From: Dokdonella_A sp049583635
GTDB taxonomy: Bacteria > Pseudomonadota > Gammaproteobacteria > Xanthomonadales > Rhodanobacteraceae
DNA: 64,000 bases
Assembly (NCBI GenBank): GCA_049583635.1
Contig: JBAUWF010000042.1
Span: forward strand, 62,001 to 126,000
Reading direction: 5' to 3'
In this document: positions 63,802 to 64,000 of the stretch, in pieces
How positions within the stretch are numbered: the stretch's first letter is position 1
Layout of the letters: each line of letters begins with the position of its first letter
Position numbers and translations under genes: made by a program
The notes under the pieces: model-generated
The model's input: the letters and a program-made list of their open reading frames with translations, nothing else
What the model was told of the DNA's origin: nothing
Databases searched by the model: none

Positions 63802-64000
63802 GCGATTTGATGTGGCACAAGGCCGGCGTCGGTGTCGATCAGCGCATCATGCGTTTTCTTGCAGGAGCCGATGTACTGCTGGATCGCGAACTGCTGCCGT
63901 TCGACATCGAGGCGAGCAAGGCGCATGTCGAGGGACTCGCCCGCATCGGCATGTTGTTCGACGACGAAGCAGGCGCGCTGCTGCTCGAGCTGGACGCACT
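63798..64000 (+). CDS. argH: Argininosuccinate lyase, 5' part
   Basis: 67 codons before the window ends. The N-terminus MSDLMWHKAGVGVDQRIMRF, then LLPFDIEASKAHVEGLARIG, is typical of ArgH of the fumarase/aspartase superfamily. The ATG overlaps the argC stop (ATGA). The last step of the pathway, releasing arginine and fumarate; the catalytic residues lie beyond the edge. Confidence 0.9.
   Translation, partial: MSDLMWHKAGVGVDQRIMRFLAGADVLLDRELLPFDIEASKAHVEGLARIGMLFDDEAGALLLELDA

Overview
The window is bacterial, GC-rich and gene-dense, and looks like a Xanthomonadales (Lysobacterales) chromosome, probably close to Rhodanobacteraceae. Three things point there: an N-acetylornithine carbamoyltransferase (argF') with the Xanthomonas-type Glu92, a fused N-acetylglutamate kinase/synthase, and the order argF'-argG-argE-argBA-argC-argH. 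Species cannot be read from the sequence. No integrase, transposase, phage gene or CRISPR array was seen.

Layout. 1-3340: the end of a type IV pilus operon (pilY1, pilE) and two tRNAs (Thr-CGT, Val-CAC). 3570-39387: a block for life at low oxygen with reactive sulfur and nitrogen species. It holds an APC permease, a P3A-type H+-ATPase, a tandem universal stress protein, a zinc alcohol dehydrogenase, a second P-type ATPase and a beta-CASP RNase. It continues with cydABX-cydDC (reverse strand), a sulfide:quinone oxidoreductase operon (sqr, DUF2892, DUF302, RND pump, osmC) divergent from a BigR/SqrR-like ArsR repressor, a DUF4010 membrane protein, quinol NO reductase, a frameshifted SCO/SenC gene, a MaoC-Pta fusion with acetate kinase, an FNR/ANR-type Fe-S regulator, a GNAT acetyltransferase and a GH15 glucan hydrolase. 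39771-57754: mostly housekeeping and envelope genes (rlmKL, methyltransferases, a DMT permease, cyclophilin, mgtE, an OPT transporter, an M13 peptidase, sufE-cysS, a glycine-zipper protein). 57831-64000: the arginine operon, whose cistrons overlap end to end, running off the right edge in argH.

How it works together. The FNR-like protein keeps the Cys ligands and the E-x-x-S-R recognition helix of true FNR. TTGAT-N4-ATCAA boxes, two perfect and four with one mismatch, lie in front of the usp gene, the cyd operon, sqr, norB and the GNAT gene, several with a plausible -10 at class II spacing; a sixth lies in a gap with no clear target. This supports an oxygen-responsive regulon located with its own regulator. 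Its outputs would be a high-affinity terminal oxidase, NO and sulfide disposal, acetyl-phosphate to ATP conversion, ion pumping and stress proteins. The content recalls the low-oxygen-activated (lxa) locus of Burkholderia cenocepacia.

The most unusual signal is 5' of argF'. A 34-codon ORF with six Arg codons ends inside a segment that can pair with the 5' arm of a strong intrinsic terminator. This is the geometry of ribosome-mediated attenuation, here for arginine, and it is an inference. A second notable item is a CydX-like protein carrying an extra N-terminal membrane helix.
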